A DNA stretch of 64,000 nt from Streptomyces monomycini (GCF_022271435.1 NZ_JAFIQY010000023.1:1-64000), one strand, 5' to 3'. Numbered from the stretch's first letter, positions 16,740 through 25,904 are shown. Made by a program: numbers and translations. Notes: generated from the sequence alone by a model not told the origin.

Positions 16740-16747
16740 ACATCAGC

Positions 16748-16782
16748 GTGGCCCCGCCGGCTCACCGAGCCGGCGGGGCCAC
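16748..16782. terminator. Strong bidirectional terminator after the toxin-immunity pair
   Basis: GTGGCCCCGCCGGCT at 16748-16762 and AGCCGGCGGGGCCAC at 16768-16782 form a perfect 15-bp stem with a five-base loop, nine bases after the immunity stop. The next gene is convergent, so both transcripts may stop here. Confidence 0.85.
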
Positions 16783-16863
16783 GCCATTGCCATGCTTCCT
16801 CACCACGTCCGTGACGTGGGTGCCGTCGAGGTGCCAGGTGCCGCCCGACGCTCTCCGCCCGCC

Positions 16864-18063
16864 TTACCGTGCCACCTCGAAAGCGTCCGCCGACGACGCC
16901 CCGGCAGGCCACGACGGCCACCCGTACACCGGCGGCAGGGCCACCGCCCGCCACCACGGGTCCACGATCTGCTCGTCGGCCGGTTCGAAGGGCTTGCCGG
17001 GCAGGGGCGCCGCCACCTTCGCGTCGGCCGCGCGCGCTGCCGCGACCGTCCGTTCCACCGGCTCGGACCACGGGTGCGGGGCGAGGTTGAACGTGCCCCA
17101 GTGGATCGGCAGCAGGGTGCCCGACGGGGTGCCCCCGGACAGGTCGGCGTGGGCGCGCAGCCCCTCCTCCGGTGTCATGTGCACATCCGGCCAGAACTCG
17201 CTGTACGCGCCTATCTGGATCATCGTCGCGTCGAACGGACCGTGCTCGGCACCGATCTCCGCGAAGCCGGGGAAGTAGCCGGTGTCGCCGCTGTGGAAGA
17301 CGCGGTTCGCGGGACCGGCCACCACCCAGGACGCCCACAGGGTGTGCTGCGGGCCGCGCAGCCCGCGGCCGCAGAAGTGCTGCGCGGGCGTCGCGGTGAG
17401 CGTCAGGCCGCCGACGGCCGCCGACTCGTGCCAGTCCAGTTCGGTGATGCGCTCCTCGGGCACGCCCCACAGTTCGAGGTCGGCGCCGATGCCGAGCGGT
17501 ACGACGAAGCGGGTGCCGGTACGGATCAGGGCCTTGACCGTCGGCATGTCCAGGTGGTCGTAGTGGTCGTGCGAGATCACCACGGCGTCGACCGGGTCCA
17601 GGTCCCGCAGCGGGAGCGGTACGGGGTGCAGGCGGCGGGGGCCCGCCCAGGTGAACGGCGAGCAGCGCTCGCCCCAGACCGGGTCGAACAGCACCCGGTG
17701 CCCGTCGATCTCGGCGAGCACACTCGAATGCCCGAACCACGTCAGCCGCAGCCCGGAGGCGGGCGGCTCGCCCCAGTCCGCCGCGGTGGGCCGGTGCACG
17801 GGGATGCGGCCGACCGGCGCACGGCGCAGCCGGCCCTCGCGGCTCAGTTGCCGGCGGGCCATGGCCAGCCCGCTGCCCCGCGCCATCTGCCGGGTCGGTA
17901 CGGGGTTGCGGAACTGGCCGTCGGCGAACTGCGGTGATCTCTGTATCCGTGCCAGCCGCTCCCCCGTGGGCCATGCGCCGAAGACGGCGGGGCGGCGCAG
18001 CCCGAACCGCTCTGCGGGACGCGGGACGGACGAGGACTCACTGCGGGGTCGAGAGCCGGGCAC
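16864..18063 (-). CDS. MBL-fold metallo-hydrolase (NAPE-PLD/UlaG-like)
   Basis: GTG at 18063 has GGAGG five bases upstream and gives 399 residues. The first about 105 residues are Arg-rich and variable. The hydrolase domain follows with WFGHSSVLAE, the metal motif SHDHYDHLD, TPAQHFCGRG, HSGDTGYFPGF and IHWGTFNLAPH, so the His/Asp ligands of a two-metal site are present. Relatives act on N-acyl phosphatidylethanolamines, lactones or are uncharacterised; the substrate is unknown here. No signal peptide or membrane segment is evident. It stands alone, convergent with the immunity gene. Confidence 0.85.
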   Translation of the reverse strand: MPGSRPRSESSSVPRPAERFGLRRPAVFGAWPTGERLARIQRSPQFADGQFRNPVPTRQMARGSGLAMARRQLSREGRLRRAPVGRIPVHRPTAADWGEPPASGLRLTWFGHSSVLAEIDGHRVLFDPVWGERCSPFTWAGPRRLHPVPLPLRDLDPVDAVVISHDHYDHLDMPTVKALIRTGTRFVVPLGIGADLELWGVPEERITELDWHESAAVGGLTLTATPAQHFCGRGLRGPQHTLWASWVVAGPANRVFHSGDTGYFPGFAEIGAEHGPFDATMIQIGAYSEFWPDVHMTPEEGLRAHADLSGGTPSGTLLPIHWGTFNLAPHPWSEPVERTVAAARAADAKVAAPLPGKPFEPADEQIVDPWWRAVALPPVYGWPSWPAGASSADAFEVAR

Positions 18064-18280
18064 GGCACCTCCATGGATCGGAGCGGTAGCGCTGTCAACG
18101 AGTCGCCGTGCGGTGAACGGACCGCCGGGCTGACGGGTTCCGGCACGCCGGCGTCCGGGCTCCTGGCATCCGCCGCGGACACCACGGCACCCGGACACGA
18201 CACGTGTGCCCCACGCACACCGAACCACTCGGCCGCTCCCGGCATTCCATGGCGGGCCGTGCGGCCCTTACCGTCGTGGC

Positions 18281-19516
18281 ATGAGCCAGACGCTGCCGCC
18301 TGGGCAGCCACCGGACCGCGAAGACGCCCCGGGCGGTACGCCCCTCGGCGGCGGGACAGCACCGTCGGACGGCACGGCACCGTTACCGCCGCAGGGGGCG
18401 GCGGGACAGCCGGGGGCCGCGGCTTGCCCCGGTACGGATACGGATGCGAAGGGCCAAGCCCCGGCGCCGGCCATCCTGCCTGCGGACGACCTGCCGGCCA
18501 CCGGCCCGCCTCCGCCCGGACTGTCCCCGGCCGACCTCCCCCCGCCCGTCGCGCGCGCCGCCCCGCACCTGTCCCGGCCGGGGGTGCGCCTGGTGGCCGT
18601 ACCCCTGACCGTCACGCTCGGCCTGCTGGCCGTCGCCGCGCTCGGCACCGGGCTCGTCGGGCGGTTCGGTGCCGCCGAGTCGCCGGAGGCACGCGCTTTC
18701 ACCTCGCTTTTGGAGTTCGACCTGTGGAGCGCCCTGGTCGGTGCCTCGATCGCGCTGTACGCGGCGGTGGCGTACGCGATGGCGTACGCGCTGCACCGGC
18801 GCTGGCGCCATCCCGTCGACCGGCCGGCGCCCCGGGCCGTGGCGGTGCTGGTGGCGGGGGCCGTCGTACTGCTGGGCGCCGTCTTCGGCATCCTGCGTTT
18901 CTTCACGCCGCCCGGCAGCGTCCCCGTACCGCTCGACGGACTGGCGTGGCGCATTCCGCTGCTGCTCGTCCTGGGGATGCTGGCGGCCGCGCCGGGCGCG
19001 GTGGGGCTGTGGGACGTCCAGGTACGGCTGCTGCGGCTGAGCCGTCGGCTGCCCACCGAACCGGACGTCCTGGCGCCGGTGGGGGCGCTGCGGGAACTGC
19101 ACCGCGGCTGGCGGGACGCGGTGCGCTTCCTGACCGGCGGCAGCCTGATCATCTCGACCGCGGTCGTCGACGCGGGCGCGCTGCGCAACGCCCTGCTGGC
19201 GTACGGCGTGCCCGCGAAGAGCTTCCCGGCGTCCTCCGTGCTGCTCTACGGCGCCTTCTTCAGCGTGATGTTCGCGCTGGTCTTCCTGCCGGTCGTGGTG
19301 TTGTGGCGGTCGGTCGCCGGGCGGCTGGTCGAGGCGACGGTCCGTATCCCGGAGGCCGACGAGCTGACCGAGGACTGGATCGAGCGCCGGGCGCGGCTGG
19401 TGGCCTTCCTGCGCCTGGACGTCTCGCTGCCGAAGGTGCTGGCCCCGGCGTTCGGCATCCTCGCGCCCCTGGCCACCGGCGTGGTCAGCCTGTTCCTGCC
19501 GGGCGGTGGCAGGTGA
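18281..19516 (+). CDS. Polytopic membrane protein of unknown function
   Basis: ATG at 18281 has no Shine-Dalgarno sequence, but TACCGT at 18269-18274 fits a -10 box six bases upstream, so a leaderless message is likely. The 411 residues begin with a Pro/Gly-rich cytosolic stretch of about 90, then six or seven hydrophobic helices (for example LVAVPLTVTLGLLAVAALG, SVMFALVFLPVVVLW). A soluble loop with two charged helices lies between helices 4 and 5. I find no transporter or enzyme motif. Its neighbours on both sides are on the other strand, so it is a single-gene unit. Confidence 0.75.
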   Translation: MSQTLPPGQPPDREDAPGGTPLGGGTAPSDGTAPLPPQGAAGQPGAAACPGTDTDAKGQAPAPAILPADDLPATGPPPPGLSPADLPPPVARAAPHLSRPGVRLVAVPLTVTLGLLAVAALGTGLVGRFGAAESPEARAFTSLLEFDLWSALVGASIALYAAVAYAMAYALHRRWRHPVDRPAPRAVAVLVAGAVVLLGAVFGILRFFTPPGSVPVPLDGLAWRIPLLLVLGMLAAAPGAVGLWDVQVRLLRLSRRLPTEPDVLAPVGALRELHRGWRDAVRFLTGGSLIISTAVVDAGALRNALLAYGVPAKSFPASSVLLYGAFFSVMFALVFLPVVVLWRSVAGRLVEATVRIPEADELTEDWIERRARLVAFLRLDVSLPKVLAPAFGILAPLATGVVSLFLPGGGR

Positions 19517-19535
19517 CACGCCGTCGGGCGCGCCG

Positions 19536-20972
19536 TCAGGCCGCCCGTTGCAGCGGTACGACGCCCGTCGGCGGGGCGCTGGCGCCGGGCCGGAGCGGCA
19601 GCAGTACGGTCCGCAGCACCGTGCGCGGGGCCATCAGACGGGACGGCGGCGCGGTCAGGCAGGAGACGTCGCGGAACGCGGCGCCGAGGACGGGGTCGAC
19701 GACGGAGCGGAGGATGAGCCGCTGCACGTACCAGGACATCAGCCGCTCGCCCAGGCCCGAGCGGGCGTCCGCGCCGCTCGCGTACGGACGGTCGGCGCCG
19801 ATGGCGATCATCCAGGCGGGCTCGGTGGCGCGGGCCACCGCGCGCTGCGCCCGCCGCGCGAGCCCCGGCCGCAGGCCGCCCCCGGATTCCAGGGTGCGGC
19901 GCAGCGCCAGGGCGTCCAGCGCGGCGATCGACATGCCCTGCCCGTAGATCGGGTTGAAGGTGCAGTTGGCGTCGCCGACGACGACGAAGCCTTCGGGGAC
20001 GGCGCCGGGCCGTTCGTAGTGCCGGCGGCGGTTGGCGGTGTCACGGAAGCCGTAGACGGGCGAGACCGGTTCGGTGTGCGGCAGCAGGCCGTGGATGTAC
20101 GGGTCGCCGATCGTGGCGGTGAAGTCGGCGAAGCCCTGGTCGTCGGTCGGTGGGTGGTGGCCGCGCACTCCCGCGGCGGTCAGCAGCCAGGTGCCGTCCT
20201 CGACCGGTACGTACACCGCGCCGCGTGGACTCCCGGGCCAGCCGGGGATGTTGATGCCCATGTCCGGGGCGCCGGCCGGGCCGGTGGGGCGGAACATCCG
20301 GGTCGCGTAGGCGATGCCGGCGTCCACGGTCTCCTGGCGCGGGGCGGGGCGGCCCAGTTCGGCGAACCACTGCGGGGCCTTGGAACTGCGCCCGGAGGCG
20401 TCGACGACGAGCGCGGCGGGAACAGTCCGCTCCGCCGGGTCCGCTGTGCCGGTGCGGTCGCCGCCCGACCGGGCCCGTACCCGTACGCCCGTGACCCGCC
20501 CCGCGTCGCCGGTCAGGCCGACCGCCTCGGTCGCCTCCAGCACCTCCAGGCGGGTCGCCGACGCGGCTGCCGCCCGCAGCACGCGGGCCCGTACGACGCC
20601 GTCGATCACCGGGCGGGTGACCGACAGGCACCCGTGGCGGCGTTCTTCGAAGCGGTGCTGCCAGCCCACGGCGGTACGGGTGACCAGGTCGCTCGGCGGG
20701 TAGAGGGTGCGGGCCCCGGCGTCGGTGAACGCCTGGCCCGTGCCGGGCAGCAGCTCCTCCAGGGCCCGCAGGCCGCCGCTGAGGAAGACGTGCAGATGAC
20801 GGGCCTGTGGTACGCCCTTACGGAAGGCGTGTCCCTCGGGATACCGGTCGCGTTCGACAACGGTGACGGTGTCCACGTGCCCGAGCAGGGCGGTGACCAC
20901 GAGCATTCCGGCGAGCCCGCCGCCGATGACGACCGCGTGCCGCTCCCCAGCCGTTCCGGTGGTCTCTTCCAC
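19536..20972 (-). CDS. FAD-dependent monooxygenase/oxidoreductase
   Basis: GTG at 20972 gives 478 residues; an upstream start at 21044 is possible but adds Arg-rich, poorly coding sequence. The N-terminus has the dinucleotide-binding GGGLAGM, then HLHVFLSGGLRALEELLPG; VVDASGRSSKAPQWF is the DG-like motif and GDANCTFNPIYGQGMSIAALDA is the GD motif that contacts the flavin ribityl chain. This is the group A flavin hydroxylase/geranylgeranyl-reductase-like fold. The C-terminal about 80 residues are helical and Arg-rich. The substrate is not apparent. It may be a tailoring enzyme, but no biosynthetic genes adjoin it. Confidence 0.82.
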   Translation of the reverse strand: MEETTGTAGERHAVVIGGGLAGMLVVTALLGHVDTVTVVERDRYPEGHAFRKGVPQARHLHVFLSGGLRALEELLPGTGQAFTDAGARTLYPPSDLVTRTAVGWQHRFEERRHGCLSVTRPVIDGVVRARVLRAAAASATRLEVLEATEAVGLTGDAGRVTGVRVRARSGGDRTGTADPAERTVPAALVVDASGRSSKAPQWFAELGRPAPRQETVDAGIAYATRMFRPTGPAGAPDMGINIPGWPGSPRGAVYVPVEDGTWLLTAAGVRGHHPPTDDQGFADFTATIGDPYIHGLLPHTEPVSPVYGFRDTANRRRHYERPGAVPEGFVVVGDANCTFNPIYGQGMSIAALDALALRRTLESGGGLRPGLARRAQRAVARATEPAWMIAIGADRPYASGADARSGLGERLMSWYVQRLILRSVVDPVLGAAFRDVSCLTAPPSRLMAPRTVLRTVLLPLRPGASAPPTGVVPLQRAA

Positions 20973-21130
20973 CGCTGCCCCCGTCCTGCCGCCAAGGCGG
21001 CCCTTCAGGTGTGGTGGGCGGCTCTCGCACCACCGGTCTCGCACGGACTCTCACCCTCGGACCGCCGGGCGGCGCTGTCAATCACCACCCTGCGCACTTG
21101 GACGCGCGACGGCAGCGGCGGAGCGCGTCC

Positions 21131-22027
21131 CTACTTCCGGCCCACCCCGCCGTAGAAGATGATGTTGTTCAGCTCCGCCGGTCCCGGGGCCGGACCGTCC
21201 GGGCGCCACAGCGGCACCCGCACCACGCCCGGCTCCAACAGCTCGAACGGCCCGAAGAGCGGCTCGATCTCGCTCCTGGTCCGCAGGTTCAGGGTGGCGG
21301 TCGCGTTCTTGTAGACGTCCAGCACGCCGTCCCGCGCCCGTTCGTCCGTACGACCCTGTTCGTACGCCTCGTACGGCTCGCCCGTGGCGTGCGACAGGAC
21401 GAGCACGCTGCCGGCGGGCAGCGCGCGGGCCAGGGTGGCGACGATCCCCGCCGGGTCCTCGTCGTCGCGGACGAAGTGCAGGACGGCCACCAGCAGCAGG
21501 GCCACCGGCTGGTCGAAGTCGATCAGTTCGCGCACGGTCGGGTGGTCGAGGACCGCCTGCGGGTCGCGCACGTCGGCCAGGACGAAACCCAAGTCCTCGC
21601 TGGTGGCCAGCCGCGCGCCCGCGTGCGTGGCGACGATCGGGTCGTTGTCCACGTAGACGACCCGTACGCCGGGCGCCGTCTCCCGGGCCACCTCGTGGGT
21701 GTTGGGCGAGGTGGGGATGCCCGTACCGATGTCGATGATCTGCCGGATGCCGCCGGCGACCACCTCGCGCACCGCGCGGTGCAGGAACGCCCGGTTGGCG
21801 CGGGCGCTCAGCCGCACCTGCGGGTGCACCTCGATGACGCGCTGCGCGGCTTCCCGGTCGACCTCGTAGTTGTCCCGGCCGTCCAGGTAGTAGTCGTACA
21901 TCCGGGCGGGGTGCGGCTTGCTGGTGTCGATCTCCTCGGCCTTGAAGGCCGCCGCGTCCTGCAGCCCCTGCGAGCCGTCCTCGTCCCACGAGCCCATCAC
22001 GGCCCGGGAGAATTCCGTGTCCGTCAC
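21131..22027 (-). CDS. SAM-dependent methyltransferase-like protein (DUF574 type)
   Basis: GTG at 22027 has GGAGG five bases upstream and overlaps the DUF397 stop as GTGA. The 298 residues carry the DUF574 hallmarks: KPHPARMYDYYLDGRDNY near the start, then IIDIGTGIPTSPNTHEV (SAM-binding loop), VVYVDNDPIV and ADVRDPQ. Streptomyces hold dozens of these paralogues, usually beside XRE/DUF397 genes as here. Enzymatic activity and targets are unknown for most. Translational coupling to DUF397 suggests it belongs to this regulatory group. Confidence 0.88.
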   Translation of the reverse strand: MTDTEFSRAVMGSWDEDGSQGLQDAAAFKAEEIDTSKPHPARMYDYYLDGRDNYEVDREAAQRVIEVHPQVRLSARANRAFLHRAVREVVAGGIRQIIDIGTGIPTSPNTHEVARETAPGVRVVYVDNDPIVATHAGARLATSEDLGFVLADVRDPQAVLDHPTVRELIDFDQPVALLLVAVLHFVRDDEDPAGIVATLARALPAGSVLVLSHATGEPYEAYEQGRTDERARDGVLDVYKNATATLNLRTRSEIEPLFGPFELLEPGVVRVPLWRPDGPAPGPAELNNIIFYGGVGRK

Positions 22028-22311
22028 GCCGTCCTCCGGTCGGTTCCGCAGCCGCAGCCGCACGGCGCGGCGGTGAGCAGGAAGTCGGCGGCGCCGGCCT
22101 TCGCGCCCTCGATGAAGCTCTTGATCTCACGGTGGGTGTAGATCAGGGCCGGGCCGCCCGGGTCGGTGGACTGGCGCAGCGCCACCCGCCCGTCGCCCAG
22201 GCGCAGCGCCTCGACGCACTCGCCGCCGTTGCCGCCGCTCCACGGCTTGTGCCAGCCGTCGCTGCCCAGCTCGGTGGCGGGCATGCCGTTGTAGATGCGT
22301 ATGCGATCCAT
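22024..22311 (-). CDS. DUF397 domain protein
   Basis: ATG at 22311 lies three bases after the XRE stop. The 95 residues include the DUF397 core (WHKPWSGGNGGECVEAL, then VALRQSTDPGGPALIYT, and a helix IKSFIEGAKAGAADFLL), followed by a Cys-Gly tail. DUF397 proteins are partners or antagonists of WhiJ-like XRE regulators in Streptomyces development; the family is known, this pairing is inferred from adjacency. Confidence 0.88.
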   Translation of the reverse strand: MDRIRIYNGMPATELGSDGWHKPWSGGNGGECVEALRLGDGRVALRQSTDPGGPALIYTHREIKSFIEGAKAGAADFLLTAAPCGCGCGTDRRTA

Positions 22312-22314
22312 GGT

Positions 22315-23181
22315 TCAGATCTCCTTGCGAAAGCCGCCCAGAAGGGCCTCGGTGGTCTGGGCCGGCGCGGCTTGCGCGCACATCCGGTCCAGTGCCTCCA
22401 GGAACTGCGAGACGTCGTCGCGCTGGTCGAAATAGACGGCGCCCACCAGGTTCTCCGCGTACGCGATGTCGGGCAGTTCCGGGATCGGGAAGCGGAAGAT
22501 GTGGAACGGCCCGTACATCGAGGGGTGCGGTCCGGCGGCGAACGGGATGATCTGCAGCCGGACGTTGGGCAGGGTGGTGGCCTCGGCGAGGCGGGCGATC
22601 TGTTCGCGCATCACCCGCGGGCCGCCGATCGGACGCCGGAAGACCGTCTCGTCCATGACCACCCAGAGCATGGGGGCGTCGGGACGGGTGAGCAGCGACT
22701 GCCGTTCCAGGCGCAGCGCGACCGCGCGGTCGATCTCCTCCCGCGCCGCGTGCGGCATACCGGCGCGCAGTACGGCGTGGGCGTACTCCTCGGTCTGCAG
22801 CAGCCCCGGCACGTAGTGGGGCTGGTAGCCGCGGATGAGGTTCGCCTCGCTCTCCAGGCTCACGTAGGCGCTGAACCACTCGGGCAGCACGTCGCGGTAG
22901 TTGTGCCACCAGCCGGGCCGGTTGGCCTCGCGCGCGAGCTTGAGGAAGCCGTCGATCTCTTCCTTGCCGGTGACGCCGTAGGTCGCCAGCAGCTTCTCCA
23001 CGTACGGGATCTTGAGGCCGACCTCGGCCTTCTCCATGCGCCGTACGGTGGCGTGCGTGACATCGAGCGCGGCGGCCGCCTGCTCGTAGGACAGCCCCGC
23101 CTTCTCGCGCAGGTCCTGCAGCCTCTTGCCGAGCACCACCCGCAGGACGGTCGGTGCGCCACCCGACCGTGCTTCCGCCAC
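22315..23181 (-). CDS. WhiJ-like XRE family regulator (helix-turn-helix plus DUF5753)
   Basis: GTG at 23181 has GGGAGG eight bases upstream; 288 residues. The N-terminus is an XRE helix-turn-helix (LQDLREKAGLSYEQAAAALD, then THATVRRMEKAE). From about residue 95 the DUF5753 domain follows (YVPGLLQTEEYAHAVL, RQSLLTRPDAPMLWVVMDE, LQIIPFAAGPHPSMYGPF, DIAYAENL). This is the standard Streptomyces WhiJ/AbaA-OrfA architecture. It is divergent from an anti-sigma-like ATPase gene, and the roughly 110-bp gap is the likely operator region. Confidence 0.92.
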   Translation of the reverse strand: MAEARSGGAPTVLRVVLGKRLQDLREKAGLSYEQAAAALDVTHATVRRMEKAEVGLKIPYVEKLLATYGVTGKEEIDGFLKLAREANRPGWWHNYRDVLPEWFSAYVSLESEANLIRGYQPHYVPGLLQTEEYAHAVLRAGMPHAAREEIDRAVALRLERQSLLTRPDAPMLWVVMDETVFRRPIGGPRVMREQIARLAEATTLPNVRLQIIPFAAGPHPSMYGPFHIFRFPIPELPDIAYAENLVGAVYFDQRDDVSQFLEALDRMCAQAAPAQTTEALLGGFRKEI

Positions 23182-23293
23182 TTCTGATCCCCTCCCACCA
23201 CCAACATGAGTGATCAGCAGTGTGTCATGCCGTCAGCAGAGCGAACAGACTGCGCTTGCGATTCTGCAAATTACACATTGATCCTTGCCATCG

Positions 23294-23782
23294 GTGACCA
23301 ACATCGCACATAGTTGCGGAGTGGCTTCCTCCAACAACGCTCCTTCGTTAGGGCGCTGTGGCGGCTTCGTCGCCGAGCGTCTCCGGGACGCGTTCCACTT
23401 GCCGGCCCGCCGCACCTCCGTACCGGAGGCGCGCAGACGCGTGATCGCCGTGCTGCACGAGTGGGGCGCGGCAGAACAGGTCTGTGACGACGCCGAGTTG
23501 GTGGTGTCGGAGCTGTTCACCAACGCCGTACGGCACACCGACAGCGAAAAGGTCGACTGCGAACTGATGGTCGTCGGCGCCTTCCTGCGCCTGGAGATCA
23601 CCGATCAGGGCCGGGGCGACTCGGCGCCGCACGTCCAGCCCGGCAGCGTGGACAAGGAGTGCGGCCGGGGCCTGTTCCTGGTGGGCGCCCTCTCCGAGAG
23701 CTGGGGTGTGCGCCCCGACCCGTCCGGCCGCGGCCGCACCGTCTGGGCCGACCTTCCCTACGGACCCGCCACCGCACACTGA
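23294..23782 (+). CDS. Anti-sigma-factor-like ATP-binding protein with a TTA codon
   Basis: The frame opens at TTG 23285; GTG 23294 or GTG 23321 are the likely starts and none has a clear ribosome site. The protein of about 160 residues is a HATPase_c_2/RsbW-like domain: ELVVSELFTNAVRHT (N box), LEITDQGRGD (G1) and GRGLFLVGALSESWG (G2). These proteins bind ATP and often sequester sigma factors or regulators. A TTA leucine codon at 23348-23350 is in frame upstream of the domain with every plausible start, making the gene a candidate for bldA control. It completes the WhiJ-like set with the divergent XRE and DUF397 genes. Confidence 0.88.
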   Translation: MTNIAHSCGVASSNNAPSLGRCGGFVAERLRDAFHLPARRTSVPEARRRVIAVLHEWGAAEQVCDDAELVVSELFTNAVRHTDSEKVDCELMVVGAFLRLEITDQGRGDSAPHVQPGSVDKECGRGLFLVGALSESWGVRPDPSGRGRTVWADLPYGPATAH

Positions 23783-23783
23783 A

Positions 23784-23816
23784 ACCGCCGCCCGCGCCTG
23801 AACGGCGGGCGGCGGT
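23784..23816. terminator. Terminator hairpin between convergent genes
   Basis: ACCGCCGCCCGC at 23784-23795 pairs perfectly with GCGGGCGGCGGT at 23805-23816, one base after the anti-sigma-like gene stop. It can also serve the convergent SGNH gene. Confidence 0.75.
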
Positions 23817-23897
23817 GTGGCACGGCCGCTTCTCTTCCCGCGGCCCGCGCCGCCGATGCGGCGGCTGCCGCTCCCCCTTCCACGGCTTTCGCCGCCG

Positions 23898-24698
23898 CTA
23901 CAGCGGGAGCAGGTCCGGCCGCTTCGGCTCCACATGGTCACCGGAGGACTCGCCGCGCAGCCGGCGGCCGATCCACGGCACCAGATGCTCCCGCGCCCAG
24001 TGGATGTTGTCGCGGCGCGCCTCGGCCGCGGTGCGCTCGGCCTCCGGCGGCCAGGCCTGGTCCGGGTCGGCCGGGACGTCGAGGCCCAGCACCTGCGCGG
24101 CGCGCAGCGCCACCCGGGTGTGCCCGTCGGGCGACAGGTGCAGCCGGTCGTCACCCCAGGCCCGCCGGTCCTGCACGGACTTCAGCGACCACAGGTCCAG
24201 GACCGGGCAGTCGTGCCGGTCGGCGATCGCCCGGACGTGCGCGGTGTACGTCGCGATCTTGCCGCGCAGATGCCGCAGCACCGGCATGCCACGGGTGTCG
24301 AACCCGGTGCACAGCAGCACGGTCCCGACCTCTTCCCGCAGGTCGGCGACGGCCGCCTCGTACCGCTCGGCCACCGCGTCCGGGTCCGAGCCCGGCCGCA
24401 GGATGTCGTTGCCGCCGGCGCAGAACGTCACCAGGTCGGGGGCCAGCTCCTTGGCCCGCGGCACCTGCTCCTCCACGATCTGGTCCAGCAGGCGTCCGCG
24501 GACCGCGAGGTTGGCGTAGCGGAACTCGCCCTCCGCGCGCCGGTCCGACAGCAGGACCGCCAGCCGGTCCGCCCAGCCGATGTACGCCCCGTCACGGCCG
24601 GGATCCCCGACTCCTTCGGTGAAGCTGTCGCCGACGGCTGCGTACGACCCGATGGCGCCACGTGCGCCACTGCTCATCTTCTTCGAATCGTCTGCCAC
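23898..24698 (-). CDS. SGNH/GDSL-family hydrolase
   Basis: 266 residues from GTG 24698; ATG 24677 with AAGAAG just upstream is an alternative start. YAAVGDSFTEGVGD is block I with the nucleophile Ser, GGNDIL is block III with the Asn, and DRLHLSPDGH is block V with the Asp-x-x-His pair, so the SGNH residues are complete. There is no signal peptide, suggesting an intracellular esterase or lipase-like enzyme. The C-terminal about 50 residues are charged. The substrate cannot be deduced. Confidence 0.85.
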   Translation of the reverse strand: MADDSKKMSSGARGAIGSYAAVGDSFTEGVGDPGRDGAYIGWADRLAVLLSDRRAEGEFRYANLAVRGRLLDQIVEEQVPRAKELAPDLVTFCAGGNDILRPGSDPDAVAERYEAAVADLREEVGTVLLCTGFDTRGMPVLRHLRGKIATYTAHVRAIADRHDCPVLDLWSLKSVQDRRAWGDDRLHLSPDGHTRVALRAAQVLGLDVPADPDQAWPPEAERTAAEARRDNIHWAREHLVPWIGRRLRGESSGDHVEPKRPDLLPL

Positions 24699-25045
24699 GT
24701 CAGGACATACTTCACCCCGGGAAGTGACTTACGCCACCGTAACCAGGGGTTGACGTGGGGTGATTAATGCCACCCGGTCAAATTCTGATCAAGTCGGAAT
24801 AGAAAATGAGGAGGATAAACGGCTTTTTTCGGTCGTTTGTCTGGGTGTGGACGTGGCTGGGCGACGTCGAACGGGCGGCGGCCGACGGTTCGGCGACCAC
24901 GTCGCGCGCACCGCTCCGGCACCCCTCCGGCACCGCCGCGGAACCGGCCGTCACCGGCCTGATTGCGGGCTGCACCGATGTCGTATCGTCAAAGTGGCCC
25001 GCCTCGTCGACGAGCAGCGTCGGCGGCCGATCCCGAGGAGCGCCC
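24699..25045. other. Intergenic region with an AT-richer patch
   Basis: About 350 bp between the divergent SGNH and phosphatase genes. Bases 24755-24840 are clearly richer in A/T than the surroundings (ATTAATG, GAATAGAAAATGAGGAGG, CTTTTTTCGG). A frame from ATG 24806 runs into the phosphatase, but its codons before 25046 are poor and the ribosome site at 25035-25040 fits the later start. I read the patch as promoter DNA or a relic, not coding sequence. Confidence 0.4.
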
Positions 25046-25855
25046 GTGACGCAGCAGACCCCGGAGGTCCCGTCGACCGACGCCGAACTCGCGGAGGTAC
25101 GCAACTTCCGTGACGTGGGCGGGTTGCCGACCGTGGACGGGCGCCGGGTGCGCACGGGCCGGCTGTTCCGCAGCGGGCACCTGGCGGCGGCCACCGAGGC
25201 GGACGCCGCCTTCCTCGCCGGTCTCGGGCTGCACACGGTCTTCGACTTCCGCAACGCCGCCGACATCAAGCTGGAGGGCCCCGACGTCGCGCTGCCCGGC
25301 GTACGGAACGTCAACATCCCGCTGACCGACCCGGCCGACGGCGCCGAGTTCTGGGCGATGGTGCGCGACGGCGAGCTGGGCCACCTGCGTACGGCGCTGG
25401 GCGACGGCAAGGCGGCGGGCCGGATGGCACAGACCTACCGCCACATCATCACCACCCGCACCGCCGACCACAGCCGCGTCCTGCACGCGCTCGCCGAGGG
25501 CAGCGTCCCCGCGCTCATGCACTGCGCCGCCGGCAAGGACCGGGCGGGCCTGTCCGTCGCCGTCACGCTGCTCGCGGTCGGCGTCGAGCCGGAGGCCGTC
25601 GAGGCCGACTACCTGGAGTCCAACGCCGCGCACCGCCGGTACAAGGTGCGCCGCTCCGACACCTCGGCGGTGGGCATGTCCCCCGAGGTCATGGAGCTGC
25701 TGGCGCCGCTCTTCGACGCCCGCGCCGAGTACCTGTCCGCGGCCCTCGACGCCATCGGGACGACCTGGGGCTCGACGGAGGCGTACTTCAGCGAGGGCCT
25801 GGGACTGTCCCCCGAGACCCGCGAGCGGCTGCGCTTCCAGCTTCTGGAGGACTGA
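25046..25855 (+). CDS. Tyrosine-protein phosphatase (Y_phosphatase3 type)
   Basis: GTG at 25046 has GGAG six bases upstream and gives 269 residues. EVRNFRDVGGLPT near the start and FRSGHL are typical of the family, and MHCAAGKDRAG is the CX5R active-site loop with the nucleophile Cys and Arg. Relatives include MptpB-like phosphatases acting on phosphotyrosine and phosphoinositides. It has no signal peptide. It is a monocistronic unit closed by the hairpin at 25864. Confidence 0.9.
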   Translation: MTQQTPEVPSTDAELAEVRNFRDVGGLPTVDGRRVRTGRLFRSGHLAAATEADAAFLAGLGLHTVFDFRNAADIKLEGPDVALPGVRNVNIPLTDPADGAEFWAMVRDGELGHLRTALGDGKAAGRMAQTYRHIITTRTADHSRVLHALAEGSVPALMHCAAGKDRAGLSVAVTLLAVGVEPEAVEADYLESNAAHRRYKVRRSDTSAVGMSPEVMELLAPLFDARAEYLSAALDAIGTTWGSTEAYFSEGLGLSPETRERLRFQLLED

Positions 25856-25863
25856 GCCGCCCA

Positions 25864-25894
25864 CGGCCGGCCGCGCGCCTCCCGCGGCCGGCCG
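25864..25894. terminator. Bidirectional terminator between phosphatase and deformylase genes
   Basis: CGGCCGGCCGCG at 25864-25875 pairs perfectly with CGCGGCCGGCCG at 25883-25894. It lies between two convergent stops only 49 bp apart, so it is suited to end both messages. Confidence 0.8.
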
Positions 25895-25904
25895 CCCCCC
25901 GAGG

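Noticed and set aside
24806..25045. N-terminal extension of the tyrosine phosphatase from ATG 24806
   Set aside because: The added 80 residues look like intergenic translation, and GTG 25046 has a good ribosome site directly before the conserved domain.
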